Below, one piece after another: positions 36,499-45,096 of a stretch of 64,000 nt of DNA; within the stretch, counting starts at the first letter, position 1, and each line of letters opens with the position of its first letter. The DNA comes from UBA7330 sp043554545 (GTDB lineage Bacteria > Bacteroidota > Bacteroidia > Cytophagales > Cyclobacteriaceae), in assembly GCA_043554545.1 (NCBI GenBank), contig CP121337.1:806001-870000 (forward strand), in the 5' to 3' direction. Both the position numbers and the translations under genes were made by a program. The notes under the pieces were generated by a model. The model was not told the DNA's origin. It worked only from the letters and a program-made list of their open reading frames with translations, and made no database searches.

Positions 36499-37379
36499 AT
36501 AAGGTAAGCACCCAGGACTTTTTCAAAAGAATCTGCAGTATCTACCTCAACAAGATCAATCTTAAGCTGACCACATCTGAGTTTGATTTGCTCATAAAGC
36601 TTTGCCATGTTTTCCTGATAATAGTCCTTGATCTCGTGTGGATTCAGCTTGATTGATTCATTATTTTCGAGATCTATAAATTGATGTGGTCGATCTTCAA
36701 ATTCGAAGGATAATTCTGTCTTTCTATCAGAAACATGAAAAACAATGATTTCGTGTTTGCTGTACTTTAGATGCTGAAGGGCTTTGTATATTTCATCAAT
36801 GTCATTGGATTTTTGAAACATGTCACTAAAAATGATAATTAAAGATCTTCTGTGAATCTTCCCTGCTATATCATGTAATATCCCAGCAATATCAGTGGCT
36901 GGTGTAGGTTTATGCGTTGAGATTTGACTTAGCTTAGTTAAAATCTGGCTTAGGTGAGATTTTGTTGTTTTTAATGGTGTTTGAAATTCAATTTTGTCAG
37001 AAAATCCAATTAACCCTACTGCGTCACGCTGTGAAGTGAGCAGGTAAGCCAATGCACCGGCACTGACCATGCTAAACCTTATTTTATCCTTATCTGGTAA
37101 AGGATAAAACATCGAACTGGACACATCCAGAAGGATGTGACACCGAAGATTCGTCTCCTCTTCAAATTGCTTGGTATATAACCGATCAGTTTTAGCATAC
37201 ACCTTCCAATCGATATGTCTGGTGCTCTCACCAAAATTATAAAGTTTATGTTCTGCAAACTCGACCGAAAATCCATGATAAGGTGATTTATGTAAGCCGG
37301 TGATAAATCCCTCTACAAGTAGTTTTGCAAGAATTTCAAAGTTTTCAAATTGTTTTATATTGGAGAGGTTGATATCCAT
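36477..37379 (-). CDS. DUF58 protein (VWA-like fold)
   Basis: A 300-residue DUF58 protein. The diagnostic segment is G-E-S-T-R-H-I-D-W-K-V-Y-A-K-T (about 51-65), followed by a von Willebrand-A-like domain whose metal site reads D-V-S-S-S-M. DUF58 proteins often work with a MoxR AAA+ ATPase in membrane-protein or periplasmic maturation. No MoxR gene is adjacent in this window, so the partner must be elsewhere. Cytoplasmic as no signal or membrane segment is visible. The C-terminus is very basic (R-K-R-M-R). Confidence 0.88.
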   Translation of the reverse strand: MDINLSNIKQFENFEILAKLLVEGFITGLHKSPYHGFSVEFAEHKLYNFGESTRHIDWKVYAKTDRLYTKQFEEETNLRCHILLDVSSSMFYPLPDKDKIRFSMVSAGALAYLLTSQRDAVGLIGFSDKIEFQTPLKTTKSHLSQILTKLSQISTHKPTPATDIAGILHDIAGKIHRRSLIIIFSDMFQKSNDIDEIYKALQHLKYSKHEIIVFHVSDRKTELSFEFEDRPHQFIDLENNESIKLNPHEIKDYYQENMAKLYEQIKLRCGQLKIDLVEVDTADSFEKVLGAYLIKRKRMR

Positions 37380-37534
37380 ACTGAGGGTAAATGCTAATCA
37401 ATAATTAAATACTGATACGAATCTAACGAATTAATAAAAGCTGCTAATACTTCCATGGTTTGCAATTGTTTATTTTAAAATGCTATATTTAAATCTTAAA
37501 TAATATCATATAGGGAACATAACTACCATGTGTT

Positions 37535-37897
37535 GTGGAAGAGAACAAGGATAAGGGAAGAGATGAAATCTATTCCGAAAGAGTAAGAGCCGGTAAAAGA
37601 ACTTATTTTTTTGATGTAAAATCAACCCGTTCAAACGATTATTATATTACAATCACTGAGAGTAAAAGAAGGTTCAAAGAAGATGGATTTTTTTACGAGA
37701 AGCATAAAGTTTTTCTATACAAAGAAGACTTCAATAAGTTTGTTGAGGCACTGAATGAAACGGTGAATCATGTAAAAACTGAGTTGATGCCTGAAGTAGA
37801 TTTCACACAGTTTGAGAATCTGGAAGAAAGTCATGAGAGAGAAAAGGAGAGTGTAAATGTTTCTTCTGATGACGATTCCGAGCTAAAGTGGGATTGA
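37535..37897 (+). CDS. PUR-family nucleic-acid-binding protein (DUF3276)
   Basis: A 120-residue protein of the bacterial Pur-alpha-like family, which binds single-stranded purine-rich DNA or RNA. It has one PUR repeat (about 12-90): R-A-G-K-R-T-Y-F-F-D-V-K, D-Y-Y-I-T-I-T-E-S-K-R-R-F and H-K-V-F-L-Y-K-E-D-F-x-K-F. The tail is acidic and Ser/Asp-rich. The only plausible start is a GTG at 37535, because the ATG at 37528 is in another frame. It stands alone, with a terminator behind it. Confidence 0.88.
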   Translation: MEENKDKGRDEIYSERVRAGKRTYFFDVKSTRSNDYYITITESKRRFKEDGFFYEKHKVFLYKEDFNKFVEALNETVNHVKTELMPEVDFTQFENLEESHEREKESVNVSSDDDSELKWD

Positions 37898-37920
37898 TAT
37901 AAAAAAGATTTTTTTAGATT

Positions 37921-37954
37921 GAAGCTCTTGGATTATTTCAGGAGCTTTTTCTTT
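37921..37954 (+). terminator. Rho-independent terminator of the PUR-family gene
   Basis: AAGCTC (37922-37927) pairs with GAGCTT (37942-37947), extended by a TTG/CAG step, followed by TTTTTC. Confidence 0.7.
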
Positions 37955-37992
37955 GAATAAGAAGATTTTCAATAAGACTTTATTGGATAGCA

Positions 37993-39078
37993 ATGAATAG
38001 GACGCTACTTTTTTTTGTCATACTTGCAGTTGTTCTAGGTATTCTTATCTGGTTTTTTTCCAGTATTTTCTTCTACCTCATAATTTCGTTGGTACTCGCC
38101 ACCTTGTTGAGACCACTGACCAGCCAGATATTAAGATTACAGATTTTTGGAGGTCATTTGCCAAGGTTTTTGGCCATCATTTTTTCCTTCTTATGCGTTA
38201 TACTCCTTTTTACCGCTTTTATCATTCTTTTCATTCCACTTATTTCACGACAAGTTGAAGTAATTTCTAATCTCGATTTTGAAAAAGTAATTGATGGGGT
38301 GCTTGGACCAGTGAAGGCCTTTGAAGGTTTCATGATTCAAAATCAATTGGTAGAAAACCAGCCAGGTTTTATTGTAGATGGCTTGAAATCTTCCTCTTTT
38401 GACCTGGTTAGGAATATTAATTTCACACAGGTAATTAATGACCTTATTTCTCTGACCGGTAGTTTTTTTGTTGGGATTCTTGCTGTTACATTTATTACCT
38501 TCTTTTTGCTTTATGAAAAGGGAATTTTAAAGCGACAATTGATCTCGCTAATCCCCAATCAGTACTTTGAGGTGTTTATTGCAGCATTGTATAAAATTGA
38601 GCGACTCTTATCGAATTATTTGTTGGGGTTACTTTTCCAGATGGTTTCTATTTTTACAATTGCATCGATAGGTCTTACAATATTGGGAATCAACTATGCG
38701 CTTACGATTGCTATTTTTGCTGCAGTGGCTAACCTCATTCCTTATTTGGGCCCCATCCTGGGGTCGATATTTGGTATTTTTGTTGGTATATCCACTTCGG
38801 GGACACTTGAGTTTTCCAATGAAACCATCCTTCTTATTGTGAAAATAGTTGCTGTATTTGGGGTGGTACAGGCTACCGATAACCTACTACTTCAACCACT
38901 TATTTTTTCTAAAAGCGTAAAAGCACATCCGCTGGAAATATTTGTCATTATTTTTGTCGGCGCTGCATTGGCCCAGATACCGGGTATGATAGCAGCGATA
39001 CCTGCATACACCGTATTGAAAGTGTCAATTACTGAAGCATACGCGGGATTTAATAGATATCAAGTTTTTAAAAAGTAA
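37993..39078 (+). CDS. AI-2E family permease
   Basis: A 361-residue inner-membrane protein of the AI-2E/TqsA/PerM family. It has about eight helices: two or three at the N-terminus, a large soluble loop (about 90-150), then a cluster in the second half containing the family-typical N-L-I-P-Y-L-G-P-I-L-G-S block and the late Q-P-L-I-F-S-K-S-V-K-x-H-P-L block. Members export small molecules or ions; the name does not prove autoinducer transport. It lies 6 bases before ychF on the same strand, so the two may form one operon. Confidence 0.88.
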   Translation: MNRTLLFFVILAVVLGILIWFFSSIFFYLIISLVLATLLRPLTSQILRLQIFGGHLPRFLAIIFSFLCVILLFTAFIILFIPLISRQVEVISNLDFEKVIDGVLGPVKAFEGFMIQNQLVENQPGFIVDGLKSSSFDLVRNINFTQVINDLISLTGSFFVGILAVTFITFFLLYEKGILKRQLISLIPNQYFEVFIAALYKIERLLSNYLLGLLFQMVSIFTIASIGLTILGINYALTIAIFAAVANLIPYLGPILGSIFGIFVGISTSGTLEFSNETILLIVKIVAVFGVVQATDNLLLQPLIFSKSVKAHPLEIFVIIFVGAALAQIPGMIAAIPAYTVLKVSITEAYAGFNRYQVFKK

Positions 39079-39084
39079 TTATTT

Positions 39085-40182
39085 ATGGGTTTGAGATGTG
39101 GAATTGTTGGCTTACCAAACGTGGGCAAATCGACTTTGTTTAACGCATTATCCAATGCAAAAGCTGAAGCAGCTAATTTTCCTTTTTGTACAATTGAGCC
39201 AAATATTGGGGTTATTATGGTTCCTGATGAAAGGTTGGGGGTATTAAAGGAATTGGTTCAACCGGAAAAAGTAATACCTACATCAATTGAGTTTGTAGAC
39301 ATTGCTGGATTGGTAAAAGGTGCCAGCAAAGGAGAGGGGCTTGGTAATCAGTTTTTGGCTAATATCAGAGAAACAGATGCAATTATTCACGTCGTCAGAT
39401 GTTTTGAGGATGACAATATTGTGCATGTAGATGGAAAGGTAGACCCGGTGAGTGACAAAGAAGTAATCGACACCGAGTTGCAATTGAAGGACCTGGATTC
39501 AGTTGAGAAGCGAATTGCGCGTGTCGAGAAAATCGCAAAGTCTGGTGACGCAAAAGCAAGAAAGGAATATGAACTTTTAACAAAGTTTAAAAAACACCTG
39601 GAAGAAGGTAAGAATGTAAGATCCATGGAACTGGAAAAAGAGGATCTCATGGTTGTGAAAGATTTGCAATTATTGACCGAAAAGCCAATCATTTATTTAG
39701 CCAATGTGGACGAGGAAAGTGTTCAAAACGGAAATGAATGGAGTGAAAAGTTGAAAGACTCAGTCAGTGCGGAAAATGCTGAGGTCGTGATTGTGTGTGC
39801 TGGTTTGGAATCACAAATCGCAGAATTTGAAGATGTTGATGAAAAGAATATGTTTCTAGAAGAGTATGGTTTGAAAGAATCAGGCTTAAATAAACTGATT
39901 AAGGCTGCGTATCATCTTCTTGACCTTATTACTTATTTCACAGCAGGAGTTCAGGAGGTGAGAGCCTGGACAATCAAAAAAGGATGGAGCGCGCCTCAGG
40001 CAGCGGGTGTTATCCATACTGATTTTGAAAAAGGGTTTATCAAAGCTGAGGTAATCAAACTTACAGAATATCAACAATACGGATCAGAGCAAAAATGCAA
40101 AGAGGCTGGTAAAATGGCTATTGAAGGAAAGGACTACATCGTAAAAGATGGAGACATCATGCATTTTAGATTTAATGTTTAA
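39085..40182 (+). CDS. ychF: Ribosome-associated ATPase YchF (Obg family)
   Basis: A 365-residue P-loop protein. G1 G-L-P-N-V-G-K-S-T (about 10-18), G3 D-I-A-G-L-V-K-G-A, and a degenerate G4 (N-V-D-E), which explains the preference for ATP over GTP known in this family. A TGS domain with F-T-A-G-x-x-E-V-R-A-W-T starts near 290. Length is canonical. YchF binds ribosomes and is linked to oxidative-stress responses. The stop codon overlaps the stop of the convergent deiminase gene (40179-40182), so the two mRNAs are complementary at their 3' ends. Confidence 0.95.
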   Translation: MGLRCGIVGLPNVGKSTLFNALSNAKAEAANFPFCTIEPNIGVIMVPDERLGVLKELVQPEKVIPTSIEFVDIAGLVKGASKGEGLGNQFLANIRETDAIIHVVRCFEDDNIVHVDGKVDPVSDKEVIDTELQLKDLDSVEKRIARVEKIAKSGDAKARKEYELLTKFKKHLEEGKNVRSMELEKEDLMVVKDLQLLTEKPIIYLANVDEESVQNGNEWSEKLKDSVSAENAEVVIVCAGLESQIAEFEDVDEKNMFLEEYGLKESGLNKLIKAAYHLLDLITYFTAGVQEVRAWTIKKGWSAPQAAGVIHTDFEKGFIKAEVIKLTEYQQYGSEQKCKEAGKMAIEGKDYIVKDGDIMHFRFNV

Positions 40183-41414
40183 CCAATTTTCCTTTTCCAG
40201 AATGGATGCTTTATTATTTTAGGTTTATGCAGTGTGATGCAATGCAAGCCTCCTCCATAATAGTTAAGATCAAGGCTGTTGAGCATTACTGCTTTCCGAT
40301 TGCTAAAGACTTTCTGAAGTATTTGTTTTGCTGCTTCATCTTTTTCTCTGATAAAATCTGGATCACCTTCTTCATAGTAAGAAGGGATAACTACCGATTG
40401 ATTGGTGAGCACAAAATTAAGATAGCTAGTAACCGGAGTGTAATAGATATCTTTACCCTCAAATTTCGCATCATTAAACAAAACAGGAGCCAGTGGAACC
40501 CTGATAATCTTAAAAGGATTTCCATCCTGGTCTTTTGACTTTGTTAGGATATCATAGTTTTCTTCTAATCTTTCCTCTACAATTTTGAAGTAACTGTCTC
40601 GTTTTAGGTCTGCTTCATCAACCTGGGCTAGTAGAATGGTGTTTTTGTCTGCAAATCTGCAGAATTCATCAATGTGTCCGTTAACGCCATTTCCGTAAAT
40701 ATTATCATGTACAGGTCCATTATCAAAAGAATCATCTTGTGGAACACCCCTTTTTAACCATATAATATTTTTCTGATTTAGTCTTTCTTTATACTCATTT
40801 TCAATTTCCACTAAGCTCAAATTTGGGTTAATGAATTTTTCATAACTTTCTATTAATAACATTGTTCCCTTGCCGTTAATCTCTCGTCCCCCACCTTCAC
40901 TAAACATTTTACTTTTAAAAAAGGAAAGCTTCATCTTATCGGAATATTGTTTACCAAATAGGTTGTATTCCTGGCTGTTTTCGTGATCGTAGTGAAAGTT
41001 AAGAAGGCTCTGATTTCCTTTTTCGTCTTCCATAAATGTTGGTCCATAATCACGAATCCATACATTGTCCTCTTCTAGGTTGAATGGAGCTAACGCAATG
41101 TTATCAAGCAGTATGCCCCTCTCAATAAATAACTGATATAACTTTTCAGGATTATGGTTGCGTTCATTATAAAAGAACGTCACATGATCATGTTTGGCAA
41201 TGATTTGTGTGAGGTTTAGGATCGTTTCTTTGAAAGTAGGATTCCAGCAGATAAAGGTGCTTTCCTGTTCATCAAACTCCGCAGCAGTGAGTAATAGATG
41301 CTCATCTTGGTTTAGTTCATTGGAACATCCAAAGAGAAAAAGAATATTCAATAACAGTACAATTAAACAGTTGCGCAACCCATGAGCCCCTGTTTTCTTG
41401 CTGAAATTGTTCAT
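40179..41414 (-). CDS. Agmatine-deiminase/PAD-family enzyme, lipoprotein
   Basis: A 411-residue member of the Porphyromonas-type peptidyl-arginine deiminase family (PF04371). The N-terminus has a lipoprotein signal with L-F-G-C30. Catalytic features: W-I-R-D-Y-G-P-T, the Gly-rich E-G-G-G-R-E block, N-G-H-I-D-E-F (His and Glu/Asp), and the nucleophile in G-G-G-L-H-C-I-T (Cys about 392). It should hydrolyse guanidinium groups, either agmatine or C-terminal arginine in proteins. A membrane-anchored, extracytoplasmic location favours a peptidyl or extracellular substrate over cytoplasmic polyamine synthesis (inference). Confidence 0.88.
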   Translation of the reverse strand: MNNFSKKTGAHGLRNCLIVLLLNILFLFGCSNELNQDEHLLLTAAEFDEQESTFICWNPTFKETILNLTQIIAKHDHVTFFYNERNHNPEKLYQLFIERGILLDNIALAPFNLEEDNVWIRDYGPTFMEDEKGNQSLLNFHYDHENSQEYNLFGKQYSDKMKLSFFKSKMFSEGGGREINGKGTMLLIESYEKFINPNLSLVEIENEYKERLNQKNIIWLKRGVPQDDSFDNGPVHDNIYGNGVNGHIDEFCRFADKNTILLAQVDEADLKRDSYFKIVEERLEENYDILTKSKDQDGNPFKIIRVPLAPVLFNDAKFEGKDIYYTPVTSYLNFVLTNQSVVIPSYYEEGDPDFIREKDEAAKQILQKVFSNRKAVMLNSLDLNYYGGGLHCITLHKPKIIKHPFWKRKIG

Positions 41415-41550
41415 CTTAGGTCAACTGAAAAAATTGTTTATTCTCCATGATTCTTGAACGGAAATAATTAACTGTTGGTTAATCAATCTTAAATATCATT
41501 TACAATTCTGATAAGATTTTGATTTCCTTAAGCGGGTGTTTGAATATTTA

Positions 41551-42843
41551 TTATAACCTTCCACTTAGATTGGTATAACCTACTAATTCATCAAAATTAT
41601 TAGCTGGGTTACGGTAGTAGCATAGGATTTCATATTGGTTTTCTGTCTGAGCAAAGTTTCCTTCAAAAAACCATGGTTTTTGTTCACCTGATCTGAGCCA
41701 GTACATATAATCATAATAGCCTTGCTTGAGGAGTACTTTGCCTTTATAGCTCATAGAAGTAGAATCATAATGCATTTCGTTTAAATCATTTTGTTGCCAG
41801 TTATTAAACATTCCTGTTATGAACACCTTCCCATTCACTGGATTTGACTGTAGTTCGAAATGCGTTACTACATATTCACTTTGCAACTGGACGTCCATTG
41901 GGTCTTTATTTTCAATGGAGAAATTGCCGTTAAGGTCTTCATTCACCTGTGTATAGGCAAGTTGCCCTCTTGACTTATCAGGGGTTATATAAGCATTAAT
42001 TGGATCTGACTGCTTGTTGATAGCAGAAACATTGATGGAACGGACATCAGTCGTTCTTAGGTCGAAGAATCGGAATTCATTTAATCCCATGAAATTGTTT
42101 TCAAGCGTATAGTTATCGTAACGTGCAAATAATTGGTCATTTCTGATCAATGAAGGCTTCAAATCGAAAACTGCAGATTCCCATCTGTGATTTTGCAGAA
42201 TTACCGTTTTGTAGTCAGAATAGATGTCTGAGTTTGGGAAAGCGGAAAAGTTAATGGAGAAGACCACCTGCTGATTGGTATTTCGAGATGGCACATTTGC
42301 ACTTAACCTTAATTCAGGTGAAATTTTTGTGCTGTTGCTAAATGCTAATATCCTACGAGTGAAAACCAGGTTGTCTGGATGGTCTGACCTGTTTACCTTG
42401 AGGATATAATTGCCAGATATGGTAGGTGTAGGTAGTTCAATATAGTATTGGACGTAGGGAGTAATTGTGTTTGCAGAGTATTCAATTTCCGAGATTTGAA
42501 AAGAATTGTAGACATTCAAGAAACGGATATCTGCCAGACCTGATGGTTTCCAGTCTGCGTTGCAATGAATGAAGCTCACAGATAAATTATCGGCATCCTG
42601 TTCTAAAAGATCAAAAAGAAGAATTACGCTAGGGTCATTAATTGGGATAACTGGTGTTTTTAAACCTTCGTGATCAAATATTTGCACCTGACCTACTGTG
42701 GGGTCATAATCGAAGTTATCATATGTTATTTTTTTAACATTTAATTGCTTTTGATTGGTGGTGACAGGCACACAACTTGTCATAGTAAGTAATAATGCCA
42801 TGATAAAATTGCATGCTGTATGTATATTTTTGTCTAAGATCAT
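41551..42843 (-). CDS. Type IX secretion system plug protein (DUF5103)
   Basis: A 430-residue protein of the DUF5103 family, whose members are known as the plug of the SprA translocon in the T9SS. Probable lipoprotein signal with M-T-S-C24. The N-terminal domain has the typical S-V-S-F-I-H-C-N-A-D-W-K-P-S and later I-S-G-N-Y-I-L-K-V. A C-terminal domain ends in N-Q-Y-E-I-L-C-Y-Y-R and D-E-L-V-G-Y. The window also holds porX, a T9SS regulator. The gene is divergent from an ECF sigma operon across about 50 bases; whether that sigma controls it cannot be seen from sequence alone. Confidence 0.88.
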   Translation of the reverse strand: MILDKNIHTACNFIMALLLTMTSCVPVTTNQKQLNVKKITYDNFDYDPTVGQVQIFDHEGLKTPVIPINDPSVILLFDLLEQDADNLSVSFIHCNADWKPSGLADIRFLNVYNSFQISEIEYSANTITPYVQYYIELPTPTISGNYILKVNRSDHPDNLVFTRRILAFSNSTKISPELRLSANVPSRNTNQQVVFSINFSAFPNSDIYSDYKTVILQNHRWESAVFDLKPSLIRNDQLFARYDNYTLENNFMGLNEFRFFDLRTTDVRSINVSAINKQSDPINAYITPDKSRGQLAYTQVNEDLNGNFSIENKDPMDVQLQSEYVVTHFELQSNPVNGKVFITGMFNNWQQNDLNEMHYDSTSMSYKGKVLLKQGYYDYMYWLRSGEQKPWFFEGNFAQTENQYEILCYYRNPANNFDELVGYTNLSGRL

Positions 42844-42895
42844 TGCAACTATTTATTTCGATACAGAGTCTTTCATGTTAAGATAAGTAATCTGG

Positions 42896-43456
42896 ATGCA
42901 TTTCAGTGAAGAAGAATTAATCAAAGGCTGCTGCAAACAAAATGCGAGCGCTCAGCAACAATTGTATGATACATTCGCACCGCGAATGTATGCTGTTGCT
43001 TTGCGCTATTCCAAAATGGAGCAGGAAGCCGAAGATATTCTTCAGGAAGCTTTTTTGAAGATCTTTAATAAGATAGAGGATTTCAGAAAAGATTCTTCTT
43101 TAGCGTATTGGATAAAACGTATTGTAATTAATACGGCTTTAAATCACCAAAGGAGTAAGTTGTATTTATATCCAATGGTGGATATAAATGATCTTTACAA
43201 GCATAGTACAAACGAAGTTGCAATTTCTTCATTAAGCCAGAAAGAACTTCTGGGTATGATCAAGAGACTACCTAATGGGTGTCAGGTTATATTCAATCTT
43301 TATGCTATTGAAGGCTATAAGCATCACGAAATTGCTCAAATGCTTGACCTAAGTGAAGGTACATCAAAATCCCAATATGCGAGAGCGAAAAGTTTATTGA
43401 AGGATTGGATTAATGAAAGCAATAAAGTGAATTATGGCAAGGCGGGAGAACTTTGA
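42896..43456 (+). CDS. ECF-type RNA polymerase sigma factor
   Basis: A 186-residue sigma-70-family factor with only regions 2 and 4. Region 2 (about 25-95) has D-T-F-A-P-R-M-Y-A-V-A-L-R-Y and D-I-L-Q-E-A-F-L-K-I-F; region 4 (about 115-170) has L-P-N-G-C-Q-V-I-F-N-L-Y-A-I-E-G-Y-K-H-H-E-I-A, a helix-turn-helix. It overlaps the next gene by 23 bases, so the two are translationally coupled, as sigma/anti-sigma pairs usually are. Divergent from a T9SS plug gene. A link to the SigP type of T9SS control is a hypothesis only. Confidence 0.92.
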   Translation: MHFSEEELIKGCCKQNASAQQQLYDTFAPRMYAVALRYSKMEQEAEDILQEAFLKIFNKIEDFRKDSSLAYWIKRIVINTALNHQRSKLYLYPMVDINDLYKHSTNEVAISSLSQKELLGMIKRLPNGCQVIFNLYAIEGYKHHEIAQMLDLSEGTSKSQYARAKSLLKDWINESNKVNYGKAGEL

Positions 43457-44831
43457 AGATGACAGCTTTGAGCGTGAGTGGAAGGAGACTTTTGAGCATG
43501 CCTCTGAGCAGCCTGATAAGCGAGTATGGGGCAATATAGAGCGGGAGCTTGCCTTTAAACAATTGGCGGTACTTCAACGAAAAGCACATTTTTATAAGTG
43601 GACTGCAGCTGCAGCCATTTTTGTAGCTGCATTTTTTGGTATCAACTATTTTATTTCAGACGAACTAGTCCAAAAAAGTTCGATTACTAATGCTGTTGAA
43701 AAGCCTGAATCATTCACAACATCATCTGATGATTTAAATGAATATCAGGTAGATAATAATACAGAAGTAGAGGAAATTTCAACTTTAGAGCTATCTAAAT
43801 CAAACGGCAACAATAATATTGGAACAGGTGCTACTCAAAACTCAAATATGTTCATCATATCTGATAATGATGAAGATACCGCGGACTTCTGGCCCCCTTC
43901 CAAAAGTTATGAAGAAATCTCATTGAGTAAGAAGTCCCTGAATCAATCCTATATAGCACATCAAATTTATTCAGATCCAGAAAGGAAAATGTACAAAAAA
44001 CCTATCAATGCGAAATTTGTAAAGAAGAGTACCCGAAAATTGAGTGAAGATAGAAGGTTCTGGGCTGGCGTAGGTGTTGGGTCTGGAAGTTTTGATCCAA
44101 ACTACCAATCTGGTGCTACAAACTTACTAGCAAGTAGTCTTAATCTGGCTACCGCTGAAAATTATTCAATTGCCAACACTGCTAGAATTGATAACCAATC
44201 TCCTACTGTAAGAGAAGGAATGAAGGGAGGCAGCTCAATCGATATGGGACTTAATTTTGGGATTAGATTAAGCGAGAATTGGTTGTTGGAAAGTGGAGTT
44301 TTTTATACCCAATCTGATGCTATAACACAAACCAATGTAGTGGTGGCATCTCCAAATGTGGTCGAACCAATTGCCGCTTCATCTGAAACAAGAGGAGTAA
44401 CTCAACTGAGTAGTTTGGTGAGCGAGGAGAAGTTGATACAGTATGATTACCAGGATGTTAGTTTGAATAATCAATTTCAGTTTGCCTCTTTTCCCCTTAA
44501 AGCAGGGTATATATTGGTTGACAGGAGATTAAATATAGTTGTAAATGCTGGCGTTTCAACAAATTTATATCTTGGTAACAAGTTAATTGATCCAAATAGT
44601 GAGGTGGCTAATGTATCAATTGGTCCTGGTGATACCTCTCCATATCGTGAAGTTAGTTTTGCCGGCCTAGGTAGTTTGCAGGTAGGATATTCAATTTTTG
44701 ATCAGGTATCATTTACAGTAGAACCTTACTTGAGACATCCAATCACTTCTTTAACAAAGGAAAATACCACATTCAATGCCGCCCCTAGTGGCATTGGAAT
44801 AAATACAGGGATTCGGTACCGTTTTAATTAG
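43434..44831 (+). CDS. Anti-sigma-like membrane protein joined to an outer-membrane-type beta-barrel region
   Basis: A 465-residue protein with an odd layout. Residues 1-50 are charged and start without a signal peptide, containing V-W-x-N-I-E-R-E-L as in Bacteroidota anti-sigma partners. A transmembrane helix lies at about 55-74. A low-complexity Asn/Ser/Glu linker follows to about 190. Residues from about 205 to the end look like an outer-membrane barrel (W-A-G-V-G-V-G-S-G-S-F, repeated beta strands, ending G-I-G-I-N-T-G-I-R-Y-R-F-N). Overlap with the ECF gene supports a role in restraining the sigma factor. If both ends are membrane-inserted the protein would bridge inner and outer membrane; this needs testing. 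Confidence 0.75.
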   Translation: MARRENFEDDSFEREWKETFEHASEQPDKRVWGNIERELAFKQLAVLQRKAHFYKWTAAAAIFVAAFFGINYFISDELVQKSSITNAVEKPESFTTSSDDLNEYQVDNNTEVEEISTLELSKSNGNNNIGTGATQNSNMFIISDNDEDTADFWPPSKSYEEISLSKKSLNQSYIAHQIYSDPERKMYKKPINAKFVKKSTRKLSEDRRFWAGVGVGSGSFDPNYQSGATNLLASSLNLATAENYSIANTARIDNQSPTVREGMKGGSSIDMGLNFGIRLSENWLLESGVFYTQSDAITQTNVVVASPNVVEPIAASSETRGVTQLSSLVSEEKLIQYDYQDVSLNNQFQFASFPLKAGYILVDRRLNIVVNAGVSTNLYLGNKLIDPNSEVANVSIGPGDTSPYREVSFAGLGSLQVGYSIFDQVSFTVEPYLRHPITSLTKENTTFNAAPSGIGINTGIRYRFN

Positions 44832-44892
44832 ATTTTTCCAACTATTTTTTCTGTTCACGTGTCGTAATTATAACAATGAATAATTAACTGCC

Positions 44893-45003
44893 ATGGAAGA
44901 AAAAAATCAATCACAGCCATTAGAATTAAGAAAAGAATTGATCAAGCTAACTACTCTTTCATTGATTGTTCTTATCCTCCTTGCCCTTTTCTATGTGGTT
45001 TAA
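44893..45003 (+). CDS. Small single-pass membrane protein, 36 residues
   Basis: A short open frame from ATG 44893 to TAA 45001-45003. The first half is charged and polar (M-E-E-K-N-Q-S-Q-P-L-E-L-R-K-E-L), then one hydrophobic helix of about 17 residues rich in Leu and Ile closes the protein. A tail-anchored topology is expected. The charge change just before the helix and the lack of other coding potential support it as real, although 36 residues is too short for certainty. It sits between the anti-sigma-like gene and the deoxyhypusine-synthase-like gene. Confidence 0.5.
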   Translation: MEEKNQSQPLELRKELIKLTTLSLIVLILLALFYVV

Positions 45004-45046
45004 GATCATAGAGAATTAAGAAGTGCTCACATAATCTAGTAGATAT

Positions 45047-45077
45047 TCTGTCTTATCTCAGAAGATAGCTAGCTTTG
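45047..45077 (+). promoter_or_regulatory. Promoter of the deoxyhypusine-synthase-like gene
   Basis: TCTG (45047-45050), 19 bases, then TAGCTTTG (45070-45077), an exact TAnnTTTG. It lies 20 bases before the ATG, so the 5' leader would be very short. Confidence 0.5.
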
Positions 45078-45096
45078 GATCTCCATTAATTAGCTT

